Below are positions 55,545 to 64,000 of a DNA stretch of 64,000 nt, in pieces. The notes beneath the pieces were generated by a model, which ran no database searches, was not told where the DNA came from, and saw nothing but the letters and a program-made list of their open reading frames with translations. Source of the DNA: Lentinus brumalis (taxonomy: Eukaryota; Basidiomycota; Agaricomycetes; Polyporales; Polyporaceae); contig MARA01000021.1 in assembly GCA_001792895.1 (NCBI GenBank), forward strand, positions 434,001-498,000, written 5' to 3'. The number at the start of each line of letters is the position of its first letter. Within the stretch, counting starts at the first letter, position 1. Position numbers and translations under genes: made by a program.

Positions 55545-58254
55545 ACGACTCTCCAGCTGGATACTCCCCTCGAGCTGGGTACCCCTCGAGCTGGATACCC
55601 CTCGAGCTGGCAGCTGGATACCCCTCCTACGACGCGTCTGAGACAAGTTGTGGACATGCCTCCCTTCTGCGAGGGAGGGTACTCGAGAACTGCAACATGA
55701 AGAGTCTCGACGGACAGCCTGGCGCAGCGAGTGCGGAGGGAGCGGAGGGTTTGAAGAGATATATTCGTGCGGCCTGTGCTCTACATCTGGGGAGGCGCGA
55801 GAACTGCGATACACAAGGATGGGCTAAAGTAGCACGTCGAACGTACGTCTGGTAGAGTACAGGAATGCAACTACTACAGTGCATGCATGAATACTGCGGA
55901 CGACGCGCGCGGCGGTTAAGAAGAGATACTGATCAGCGGGCGCCTATCGGACACTTACCGAGATGCAGTGCTCGTCGTTCGTGTTCTCGTACCGCCACCG
56001 TCGTGCGCAGCGCCGTCTCGCTTTCTGCTCGCCCGTGTTCGGCATCTTGTACGACGCTCCTCCTCGCGCGAAGGCGACTTGCGCATCTGCTTCGAACTTG
56101 GACACGGTGCATGCTTTGCGAGAGCCGAGGACTGCGTTGCGAATGAGCAGTGAGCGAGATCTTCATGGATGCATAGGTGAGTCTGACGACATACCGTGCA
56201 GCTGGCATATGTTCTGAGGTCGAGACTTCGTCCAGGTAACAGGTACGTCTCCGATGCACTGGGTCCGCCGTGCACAGAGTCCAGAGCTGCTGTCGACTTG
56301 CTACTGCTTTGAGCATCGGGCCCGGGTCCTGCCACGCGGCCATGCTCAGAAACACGCTCAGCATGCAGATATTAACACGCACCTCGTCAGTGGCCAGAGA
56401 CTCCAGACATAGGTGCGTCTTTCTTTGGTTCTTGGTGACGAATTGGGTCTCAGGACGCAGTCTGGTGAGTGGCGTGCTTAGTAGGGAGGCTGCGAAAGTA
56501 CGCAGAACTCGCAACGTACCATGTACGCTCCAGACACCAATGACGCAACCGCGCTGCGGCCGCCGGCGATGAATGCCGCCCCTCTGGACGTGCTGATGGT
56601 CGAAGGTACGCACAGGAAGCCGGGCGCAGATGTCTGGTAAGGTGAGACAGTCTAGCGGCTGCCGGGATGAATCAACCTAGTGAGCGAGACAGTCGGGTAC
56701 GTCCGAAGTTCGCCCAGTTTGACAACTTACCGTGGTAGAAGAGGCAGCTGACGCAGCTGCATGTCATCATAGCGGCCAGAGCTGCGACAGTGCGGCTCCG
56801 GCGACGTCACATTAGAGAGGTACGTCCAGGTGCTGGGCTGCTTAGGGGACGTCTTGGTGTCGGACGAGTAGGGTTGCGTCGCAGACAGTCCTTGACATGT
56901 GCGCGCTGATTCAGGGCGTAAGTACAAACTCAGGAGGGGGCTTCGAGGGCAGTATGTTGAACGACGCACTCGACTCTTGGAGGCCATCAGTCATCGGGAC
57001 ATGGCGGACATGGCGTGCGGCAGCGGGAAAGGTCAAGCGTCAAGGAGCGCAGGCGGGTAAGACAACGGGGCCGCGGGAGACGATGAGGATGTGTCGGTCC
57101 TGAAGCATAGCTCCGAGTCGGGAAAGAGTCATACGGAGAGCGACAGAGCGGGACCAGTTTCCGAGCTCTGGCACGCGCACAGGTCAGTCAGAAAGGTACG
57201 TCTACGAGCTCTGCATGTATACGCTCACCATGTGTCATAGCCCACCGGTTCGCCTGCATTCTAGCCCTTGACTGGTGGCGAGTCTCGTTCGTCGTGGTTC
57301 CCAACGCTCACGAGCTGAGCCTGGACAACACGCAGAGTGTCAGTAATGTAGACCAATAATAGATGCGTGCTTCTGCAACTGACCTTCCAACGCTCTCTGA
57401 GTGGGGAGGGCAGAACTCTTGACAGCGTCCAGGTGGGGGTATGAGGGTAAGGCAGAAGCAACGGGCAGTGAAGTGGAACGAGTCTCAGCGGCGTGTCCGG
57501 GCTATGCCGTAGCGTGCCACAAAGCGGTCGGCTGCTCTGGTGCTCTGATGATTTCATGAACGTAAACAGATACATTCTAGCCGATCACGGTGTTCTAAGC
57601 GAGCCCGCTCCTCTGCCAGGTACCCGTTAAGTGCATGTCCTCGAACTCACCTGGCGTTACAGAGAGCAACTGCTCTTGTTGCGTGTCTGTTGCACTTATC
57701 AGTACTATTGTCCATCTACTTGAGATTTGGGCTTGATCTTTGATGAGGGCAATGCACGAGGATCTCACTCGCACGCTACTTAGTCCGAGAGCACTTAAAC
57801 TAGGTGATTAGAAGCAAGAGTATCCTGAAACAGTTCGGGTGACCAGCATCACAATCTTCTAAAGAGATGTTGTTCTGCATCTTACAGACATTCAGCCTTT
57901 GATCTGAGCTCGGACGGTACTCGTGAAGCTACAGAAACTTACTTCAGGACGAGGGCTGCGAGTCTCAAGAGTGGACACCGTGAGGCTGTTCCTGAACGGC
58001 GCGCATACGGCACAGTAATTGTGTCACATTGGCATTGCTCACGGGCATCAATGCCGCCGTCTGGCAGATGCCGTCATGCTTGGAAGCCAATGAGATCACA
58101 CATGTTCTAGACACGAACTTCACACACTAGTCAAGTGCAAGTCAACAAAGTTGGTACATATTGGCAGACTCGTCTAGACAGCCCCTTGCTACGATCCATT
58201 CCAGCCTTTGCTCGACGAACTGAGCAGCTCGTGGGTCGTCGGCAGACGCCATCC
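55545..58254. other. No gene established
   Basis: Contains a minisatellite at its left end. Protein-like scraps occur on the reverse strand (VRVNICMLSVFLSMAAWQDP and LKAVASRQQLWTLC, about 56270-56400) and the forward strand (APDTNDATALRPPAMNAAP, 56523-56585; KHSSESGKSHTESDRAG, 57102-57155), separated by several GT-AG-like pairs. They may be pieces of decayed transposon-associated genes, but no complete model could be built. Confidence 0.35.
55555..55626. repeat. Minisatellite, 16-base unit
   Basis: Four to five tandem units of AGCTGGATACCCCTCG with small changes (AGCTGGGTACCCCTCG, one unit cut to AGCTGGC). It lies directly after the last in-frame stop of the dehydrogenase copy 1. Confidence 0.85.
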
Positions 58255-59056
58255 TCACTCGCCCCAGAGCAACCAAGCTCCGTCCTTGTACATCTGAGGG
58301 AGAGGGCCTGGACGAATCGCCACCCAACTGGCACTCGCCTCCGAGTCCTGCTCCTCGTCGATCACCTTCGCGCTCTTCGGCCCGTCACGGACATAGCGAG
58401 GCGGAATGATATCGCCGTCAGCATTGTGACGGACGCTGCGCCGCCGACCAATGTTGCTGCGGCCGACGTACGGAAGAGGAACGGGGGTGGGAAACAGAGG
58501 ACCGGGAGAGGTGGCAGCAGGGTCGAGTCTGGCGGCACGCAACTGCTCGGAAGTCGCCTTGACAAAGTACATGCGAGGCTGTGGCTTTGCCGTGAGGAGG
58601 GACAGAAGATGGCGGATCTCTGCCATGCTCGGGCAGCCGTGCCCAGGGCTGAAGCTCATGAACGGGATGTCTGGCGGCCAGCCCAGTAGGAGTACGCCGT
58701 AGAGAAGGACGACATGCTTCTGGAAAGACGTGAGCGTCCACCACATGCGTGCACACCGATCCCCGGTTGCGAGGACTGTGAGAACACACAGCGTTAGCGA
58801 GAGTCGATCAAGCGGACGTCAGGAGGAACGTACTCAGTAATTCCGTGAGAAGGAGCCGCACGCTTCCCCTGGGATCCAAATGGTTCACCTTGGGAAGTTG
58901 TGTCGCGAGTGGTACACCGGGAATAATTGGGGTTGATACAGGGATGGGGGATGAATTAGAAAGGGGGTGGAGAAGGGCGACATGTGCGGACGAGCGTACG
59001 ACGGTGGAACGAGTGGCAGACGCATGTTGTAGCAGATGGGGTTGTACAGGAGCCAT
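58255..59056 (-). CDS. Basidiomycete-type hypothetical protein, probably transposon-associated
   Basis: Exons 58834-59056 and 58255-58775, phase 1 (GTACGT ... CTCACAG), give 247 residues. The N-part has HLDPRGSVRLLLTELL; the splice joins it to LATGDRCARMWWTLTSFQKH. A block follows that I know from many repeated agaricomycete proteins: VVLLYGVLLLGWPPDIPF, then MAEIRHLLSLLTAKPQP, a linker, NADGDIIPPRYVRDGPKSAK, and an acidic end. Such GWPxDIPF proteins are often found in many copies near transposons, and their function is unknown. The N-terminal 40 residues may not belong. The family link is from memory of sequence style, not from a search. Confidence 0.5.
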
Positions 59057-60677
59057 GGAGAGTGGGAACAGTGCCGCGGCCGAGGTCCTCTTATACCGAT
59101 ACTTGCGAGTCTGCGCGGTGCTGGCTACAATTACATCTGAGTCGTCAGATTACCTCCAGCTGTTCAGAAGATCACCCGGAACGCCAACAGCTCAAGATCT
59201 GCACGAAAAGGGCAAATGCGAGGCTACAATATCAGTCTGCAACTGAAGGGAATATGCGTGAACCCCCGCAGCACTCTCCGAATATAAGCCAAATTTGGGC
59301 AAACAACTGTGAGCCGAGATGCGCAAGTACGCTGTCAGCTTTCGCGAGGAGACTCTTCGGGATCGCATGCCATTGACCCTGCATGTGTGAACACGGCGAC
59401 TTGGCGAGTTGCGCCGCACACGACAAGAGCCTCAACATGCTCCCATATATTCCGAATGGTATGCAGGAGAATGCACGCACGTCTACCCTTGTACGACAGT
59501 CTCAAGCTCCTCAGCAGCGCCGCTACATGGACAGACCAGAGAAGAAACCGATCAAGCGTGGCGGCGGGCGGACTACAAGCCCACGGAGCCGGCTCCCCGC
59601 TCCAGGCTCGAATACTTACGCGCATGCCGATCAAAAGAGCCGACCGATATTGCAGTCACACGCACACTGTCGTCACGAATGAGACGGCGGCGATATGGCC
59701 TACCCCGAGTTGTGCGAAGACCCTGATGTCATCCCTCCTGGAGGGCAGGATGCGGGTGCCGGAACTGCAGGATGTGGGTGCCGAGAAGAGCTGTTGGAGA
59801 GCGTCGACGACGACTCGAGTACTGTAGTCTGTGAGCACGGAGCGGTTGCGCTCTCGCTGCCGCAGTCACTGGACCACTCCGACCAACGACATGAACGCGC
59901 CGCAATCTCAGATGCGCCGCCGAGACGCAAGCGAGAGGCGGAAGTTACTTGCGACCCGAGTCCGAAGAGCTGGGTCTGACGACGCGAGCCTAGCGAGCGA
60001 CGGGCGTGTTCCCTGCAGTAAATGAGCATTGAATATTGAGCAGTCTCGTCGGGCGTGCGTGGGACTCACGCTCGCGGGTCGTCTTGCTCCTGCGTACTCT
60101 ACACCCGCAGTCCTCTTCTAAGGCTCAGCGCACCGTGCTCGGAATGCGCACTGGCAGGCGGCGCGGCTTCGACGGCGAGGATTACTGCCAGTCTGCAACG
60201 AGAGCGGCGAAGTAACGTATGGCGTGTGAGCAGCGTCCGCCACCGCTCCAGACGCAGTCCCGAGACAACGCACCGCCAGGGCCAACACCGAAGCACCGTC
60301 CGCATCCGCCGCACGGCTTCCTTCGTCTGCGGCGACGGATGAAACGCAAATGCGAGCCGAAGGAAGGGTCCGGGTCTCCGAGCTCGTGCGAAGCCTTAGC
60401 GGACGGTCCAGCCTCCACACATGCATCTCAAGCCCCGGCTCGCTGCGCCGAACCTGCCGTCCGCGTTCGTCCTGGTATCTTGGAGCTTACACGGACGAAA
60501 CGCAAGCCTTGCGCCGTCCGAGACTCCGCACTGCGAGGGGAATGCGTGGCTGCGGTCTGCATCGGGAGCAGTGAGGTTAGCGCATCGTGTCATGCGGGGA
60601 CTGCTGAGCCGACGCGTCCGAGTCTGAGTTCCGAGACAACGTACCTACTACCGATCGGCAGCAACGCAACCAACACC

Positions 60678-60712
60678 ATCTTCTATCTTCCATCTTCCGT
60701 CTTCCATCTTCC
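60678..60712. repeat. TCTTCCA-type short tandem repeat
   Basis: Five imperfect seven-base units (TCTTCTA, TCTTCCA, TCTTCCG, TCTTCCA, TCTTCCT) in a row. Confidence 0.8.
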
Positions 60713-60913
60713 TAGGAGCCGATCCCGCTCCGTGCCTTGTGGACCGTCGCGTCCAAGCTCCTTCCTGGCAGCAAACCGGGACCTGGCATACTACCGTGCA
60801 CGTTATCGCAGCTCGGCGAGGATCCTAGGAGAACCACCATCGCGTGCGTCGGACGCGTCGAACGGGGGCTTCGCAAGCGTCGGGCGTCGGGTGAGTGAGG
60901 ACCCTCAGCCCTG

Positions 60914-60940
60914 GAGTTGTGAGTTGTGAGTTGTGAGTTG
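60914..60940. repeat. GAGTTGT tandem repeat
   Basis: Nearly four perfect seven-base units. Confidence 0.9.
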
Positions 60941-61014
60941 CGATACTCGTCGCGGACTCCGGAGGACGGCGTGGCCATGGGAGGTTCGCAAGCTGCGGCC
61001 GCACTAGCGTGAAA

Positions 61015-61047
61015 CGCAAATCGCAAATCGCAGATCGCAAATCGCAG
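61015..61047. repeat. CGCAAAT tandem repeat
   Basis: Four to five seven-base units, one changed to CGCAGAT, ending CGCAGG. Confidence 0.88.
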
Positions 61048-61177
61048 GACGAATCTAATTTCTGGATTCTGGACGGCGCCGTCGGTCGCTCACCACCCGA
61101 GCGTGCCAGGGAATCGGACCTGCGACCCTGGAACCACGCGTGCCCAGTCCCCGTCCTCGCTGAGACGTATCCTGCGC

Positions 61178-61211
61178 CGGTCGGTCGGTCGGTCGGTCGG
61201 TCGGTCGGTCG
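61178..61211. repeat. CGGT microsatellite
   Basis: About eight and a half perfect units of the four-base repeat. Confidence 0.95.
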
Positions 61212-61866
61212 CAGGCGGGCGTGCTTGAAGTCGTGCTCGTCGCCCCGCGCACCGGCAAAACCGTCCGCTCGAATCTGTACCAGTACCAGTAAAAGTACGA
61301 AAACTAGGAAACAGGAATCAGGAATCAGGGTCAGCGGCTGGTTCGCACATCATCATCGCGACTCACAGCAGCCGTCGCTTATGGCTCCAAGTCAGTGTAC
61401 GGAATATGTACCTTTTCTGGGTGGTCCCACGACGGAGACAAGACCCTTCGTCCGACGATCGATTGAACCCTCCGTCTGATGGTCTCGAGCTCCGCGCACA
61501 TCCCCGGGCCCGGGAAATTGCTGTTGCTGGCTCGAACCACACCTGCCCGCTGTTCCCAGTTCCAACTCCTGGCCAGGCGCGGACGCGTCCGCAGGAGCAG
61601 CGAGCGGGGGCCGCGTTCGTTCGTTGGCGCGTTGTCGGGCTCAGAGTCTGAGTCGGCCCACGCAGAACTCCCAAGCGGAGGGAACGGCAGCTTGAAACGC
61701 GAGTCGTGTGTAATACGTGTGCACTCACGCCGTACGTACGTCGCGTATTCGTCGACCGAGGCTCGGAGCGGGGCGATGACATGACGGACCGCGGCGCGCG
61801 AACGCTGCACGCACTTGCGTAATCGCGACGACGGCGTGGAGCACAGGGTCCGGCGCCGGGCGCGTC

Positions 61867-61876
61867 GGTATAAAGG
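61867..61876 (+). promoter_or_regulatory. TATA box without a recognised gene
   Basis: GGTATAAAGG lies in GC-rich sequence, followed about 30 bases on by a likely start region and a CT-rich stretch (CCTCCCTTCCTCTGCCC). A good intron follows (donor GTGAGT at 62029, acceptor TTCTGCAG ending 62083) and perhaps another (62207-62274). The first ATG (61940) stops after 13 codons. Confidence 0.4.
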
Positions 61877-63117
61877 CTGGCTCTGCGAAGACGGAGACAT
61901 CAGCACTTCAGTGCGTCCCTCCCTTCCTCTGCCCTTCCCTCATGCTCACCTCTGTGCTGTGCTCTTCGCCGAGCTCGCTGTAGAGGCCCTGTCCCCGGCT
62001 CCTGCTGGCGGGTTCTCGTAACTTGACGGTGAGTGGACGCCCCGGGCGCACGTATGGCGACGCTGACTTCTGCGCTTCTGCAGAGCGTCGACCAAATGCC
62101 GGCCGGAATGTAGCCGCCGTCGTTCGCGGTGCGTGCTGACGCCGTGTCGCTTCGCGGGGAATGTCCTTCGGGGCGTGTCCGACGTGGGAAGTCGTGCGTG
62201 TGCGAGGTATGTCTGTCGTCTTGGAAGCTGTGTGCGAGTTCTGTTGACGTTGACGTACGTCTTGTGCACGGCAGGCAGCACGGCGAGCGGCAGAGTGATG
62301 TCCTCGGATCGCGTAGTCGGTACGGCGGTGCGGCAGTACGGACGCGCTGGGGACAGAAGTAGTTAGCGTGGCGTCTTGCGTTGTCAATGCGTGTGCGCAC
62401 AGATTGCGTCGGCTTCTTGATTTCGACTAGCAGCGGCGGCAGATCGTCCAGACCCCACTTGCCGCGATGGTGATTTGGGTCTGGAGCTCTGCAGGCACAC
62501 ACGAGCGAGCGCGCTTGAATCGAGTACAGAAGGCGTACAGATATGCATTTGCGTGCCGTCGGGTTCATTTAAGATATGGCTGTACATGGGGTGTAGTCGC
62601 TGGAGCGCAGGGACGGGTATCGAGGTGCAGCGTTGAGGTCGACGGGGTGCGGTCTTGAGGGGCGAGAGGTGGTGGGGGACGGGCATATGGCACTGAACAA
62701 GACTTGATTGATGTGCTTACTACTGGGTGGTGTATAGAATCTACTCGACCGCACGCTGGACGTGTCTGAGAGTCGCGTTGTGGGGGCGGGTGCGCGAGAC
62801 GAGAGAGGCGAGAACGCAGGTTGAGAGCGGCGAACGGCGGATGCGCAAGAGGGCGGCGGCCAATGAGAGCTGCTGAGCACGGAGCACGAAGGGAGAACGC
62901 GAGCTGTGCCAGTCGAGAGCAGAGAGCAGACAGCAAGGGCAGAGAGACGGGCGCGCCACACGCCACAACGTCATCGTCCTCAAATCACATGAGCGCGATC
63001 GGGCACCCCGCATCGTCCGGAACTTGCAAGGCGTCGGGCTCGTCCTCCTTGGCTTCTACCACTGCCAGCGACACCTCTTCGACATCCCCACTACGCGCAC
63101 ACAGCCAAGTTCAAGTC
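61877..63117. other. Possible spliced non-coding or decayed transcript, then duplicated promoter
   Basis: See the TATA box entry for the intron signals. No open protein survives splicing. The reverse strand has C-rich frames without known features. From 62981 the sequence is the duplicated proximal promoter of the dehydrogenase gene. Confidence 0.4.
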
Positions 63118-64000
63118 ATGAGCATCGCGCACGGCGTCCGGAAGGCAGCAGTCATCGGCGCAGGCCAGATGGGTACGTCGCGAGGTCTAGTCTTGAATGC
63201 AGCCAGCTCACGACGCGTCTTCAACAGGCCTGGGCATCGCGTTCGTGTCCGCGGTACACGCGAAAGTCCCCGTACTGCTGTACGACAAGTCGCCGGCGCA
63301 GATCAAGTCGGGACTCGGGCTCATGGACAAGATCCTCGCCAAGGACGTCTCGAAGGGCAAACTCACCTCGGAGGCGGCCAAGGAGGCGCGAGACCGTGTC
63401 ACCGTCGTGGACGAGTTGAAGCACTTCCAGGGTGCGGATCTGGTCATCGAGGTACGTCTTGTCTTCGTGTTTGTTTGGCTTCAAGCCCGTAGAACGCGTC
63501 ACCTCGAGCATGTGCCCCCACACTCCCCTGTGTACGAGCATGCCTCGTCCCTCTCGTCGCATGAGCGCACTTTCTGATGTGGTAGTTGCGCTGTGTTTGT
63601 CGTGCGATACGCTCGAGCGCGCTCAGGAGGGCGCTGCCAATGCATAGTACCCTCAAAGCTATTTTCTTTACAAGTGGCCACGCGACGCGAGTACCACTGG
63701 ACGACTATCCGTGAGGGCTATTCGGACACAGGTTCAGAAGCTTCGATCACCAACCCGGAGGTATTCATAGCTTGAACGTGACAGCGCCGTCTGGACAATC
63801 CGCTGTCTTTCCATCCGTTCGACGTGGAGTAGATACTGACATCTCAATCTGCATACAGGCCGTCGCGGAGAATTTTGCTGTCAAGGAGGCAATCTTCCGC
63901 ACACTCTCCTCCGAGCTGTCACCGACCACCATTCTCGCCTCGAACACGTCGTCCATCAGTCTCACGAAGATCGCGGCTTCGACAATCCCGCAAGGAAAGA
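63118..64000 (+). CDS. 3-hydroxyacyl-CoA dehydrogenase, copy 2, cut by right edge
   Basis: Second copy of the dehydrogenase at 52364, same direction, 10.7 kb on. Exons seen: 63118-63172, 63228-63451 and 63859 onward to the edge. The NAD site [14 protein letters not shown] is intact, as are [32 protein letters not shown] and [14 protein letters not shown]. Exon 2 differs from copy 1 at about seven of 224 bases (two residue changes: Ser to Leu and Ser to Thr). The visible part of exon 3 differs at four, all silent. Intron 2 is 407 bases and lacks the 0.9 kb block of copy 1, so this copy is probably closer to the ancestral form. The catalytic histidine lies beyond the edge. Confidence 0.88.

Larger units (their letters stand above)
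59057..61866. other. Repeat-rich, low-complexity sequence without a gene
   Basis: Long overlapping frames on both strands from 59.3 to 61.8 kb are by-products of GC-rich sequence with few stops. Short motifs recur loosely (GAAACGCAA at 60341, 60498, 61011; AAACGCGAG at 61694). Separate simple repeats are listed below. Confidence 0.45.

Noticed and set aside
55933..56613. 226-codon reverse frame with protein-like pieces
   Set aside because: Only a short central part looks coding and the rest is arginine-rich. No complete exon model or family could be supported.
59309..61782. Many long overlapping open frames on both strands
   Set aside because: They overlap in several frames, are rich in Arg/Ser/Pro and have no motifs. 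This is expected from GC-rich, stop-poor sequence with simple repeats.
1..64000. tRNA or rRNA genes, CRISPR arrays, telomere repeats
   Set aside because: Looked for tRNA T-loop-like GTTCGANTC patterns, TTAGGG runs and regularly spaced repeats by eye; none convincing. A covariance-model scan would be decisive.

Overview
The window looks like nuclear DNA of a basidiomycete, most likely an Agaricomycete of the polypore type. Genes are cut by many short GT-AG introns of about 50 to 110 bases, several with single-codon-sized exons, and lie on both strands. The base composition is fairly GC-rich. A large family of F-box/leucine-rich proteins dominates. No rRNA, tRNA, CRISPR or intact autonomous transposon was recognised.

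Layout. Positions 1-9.9 kb are a graveyard: a broken SWR1-type chromatin-remodelling ATPase running off the left edge, a scrambled unknown gene, a two-unit tandem repeat and a broken F-box gene. From 10 to 20.3 kb lie an F-box gene with one stop codon, an intact 14-exon SulP sulfate transporter with a STAS domain, a serine-rich unknown protein and a mitochondrial LYR-motif protein. From 21 to 36.3 kb come four F-box genes (two forward, two reverse) around three proteins of unknown function, plus a fourth unknown protein at the end. From 37 to 43.2 kb lie a tandem pair of metal-dependent cyclases (kynurenine-formamidase-like) and a complete 16-exon CHL1/DDX11 iron-sulfur DNA helicase. From 43.3 to 50.2 kb there are two more F-box genes, a truncated F-box copy, and a duplicated segment of about 0.75-0.85 kb on either side of that copy.

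The right arm (50.3-64 kb) starts with a peroxisomal-type mitochondrial carrier that faces, head to head, a 3-hydroxyacyl-CoA dehydrogenase gene, a plausible fatty-acid oxidation pair. The dehydrogenase gene is duplicated: a second, nearly identical copy begins 10.7 kb downstream and runs off the right edge. The first copy has an extra 0.9 kb in one intron, a 7-base microexon and an altered C-terminus followed by a minisatellite. Between the copies lies repeat-rich sequence with one probably transposon-associated gene.

Working together: the F-box proteins would be substrate adaptors of SCF ubiquitin ligases. CHL1 acts in sister-chromatid cohesion and DNA repair, SulP in sulfate uptake, and the carrier and dehydrogenase in beta-oxidation. 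The most interesting features are the F-box cluster with one conserved gene architecture and visible decay of members, and the dehydrogenase duplication with its inserted intron sequence and microexon. Exon boundaries were worked out by hand from reading frame, splice sites and comparison among paralogues. No homology search was run.
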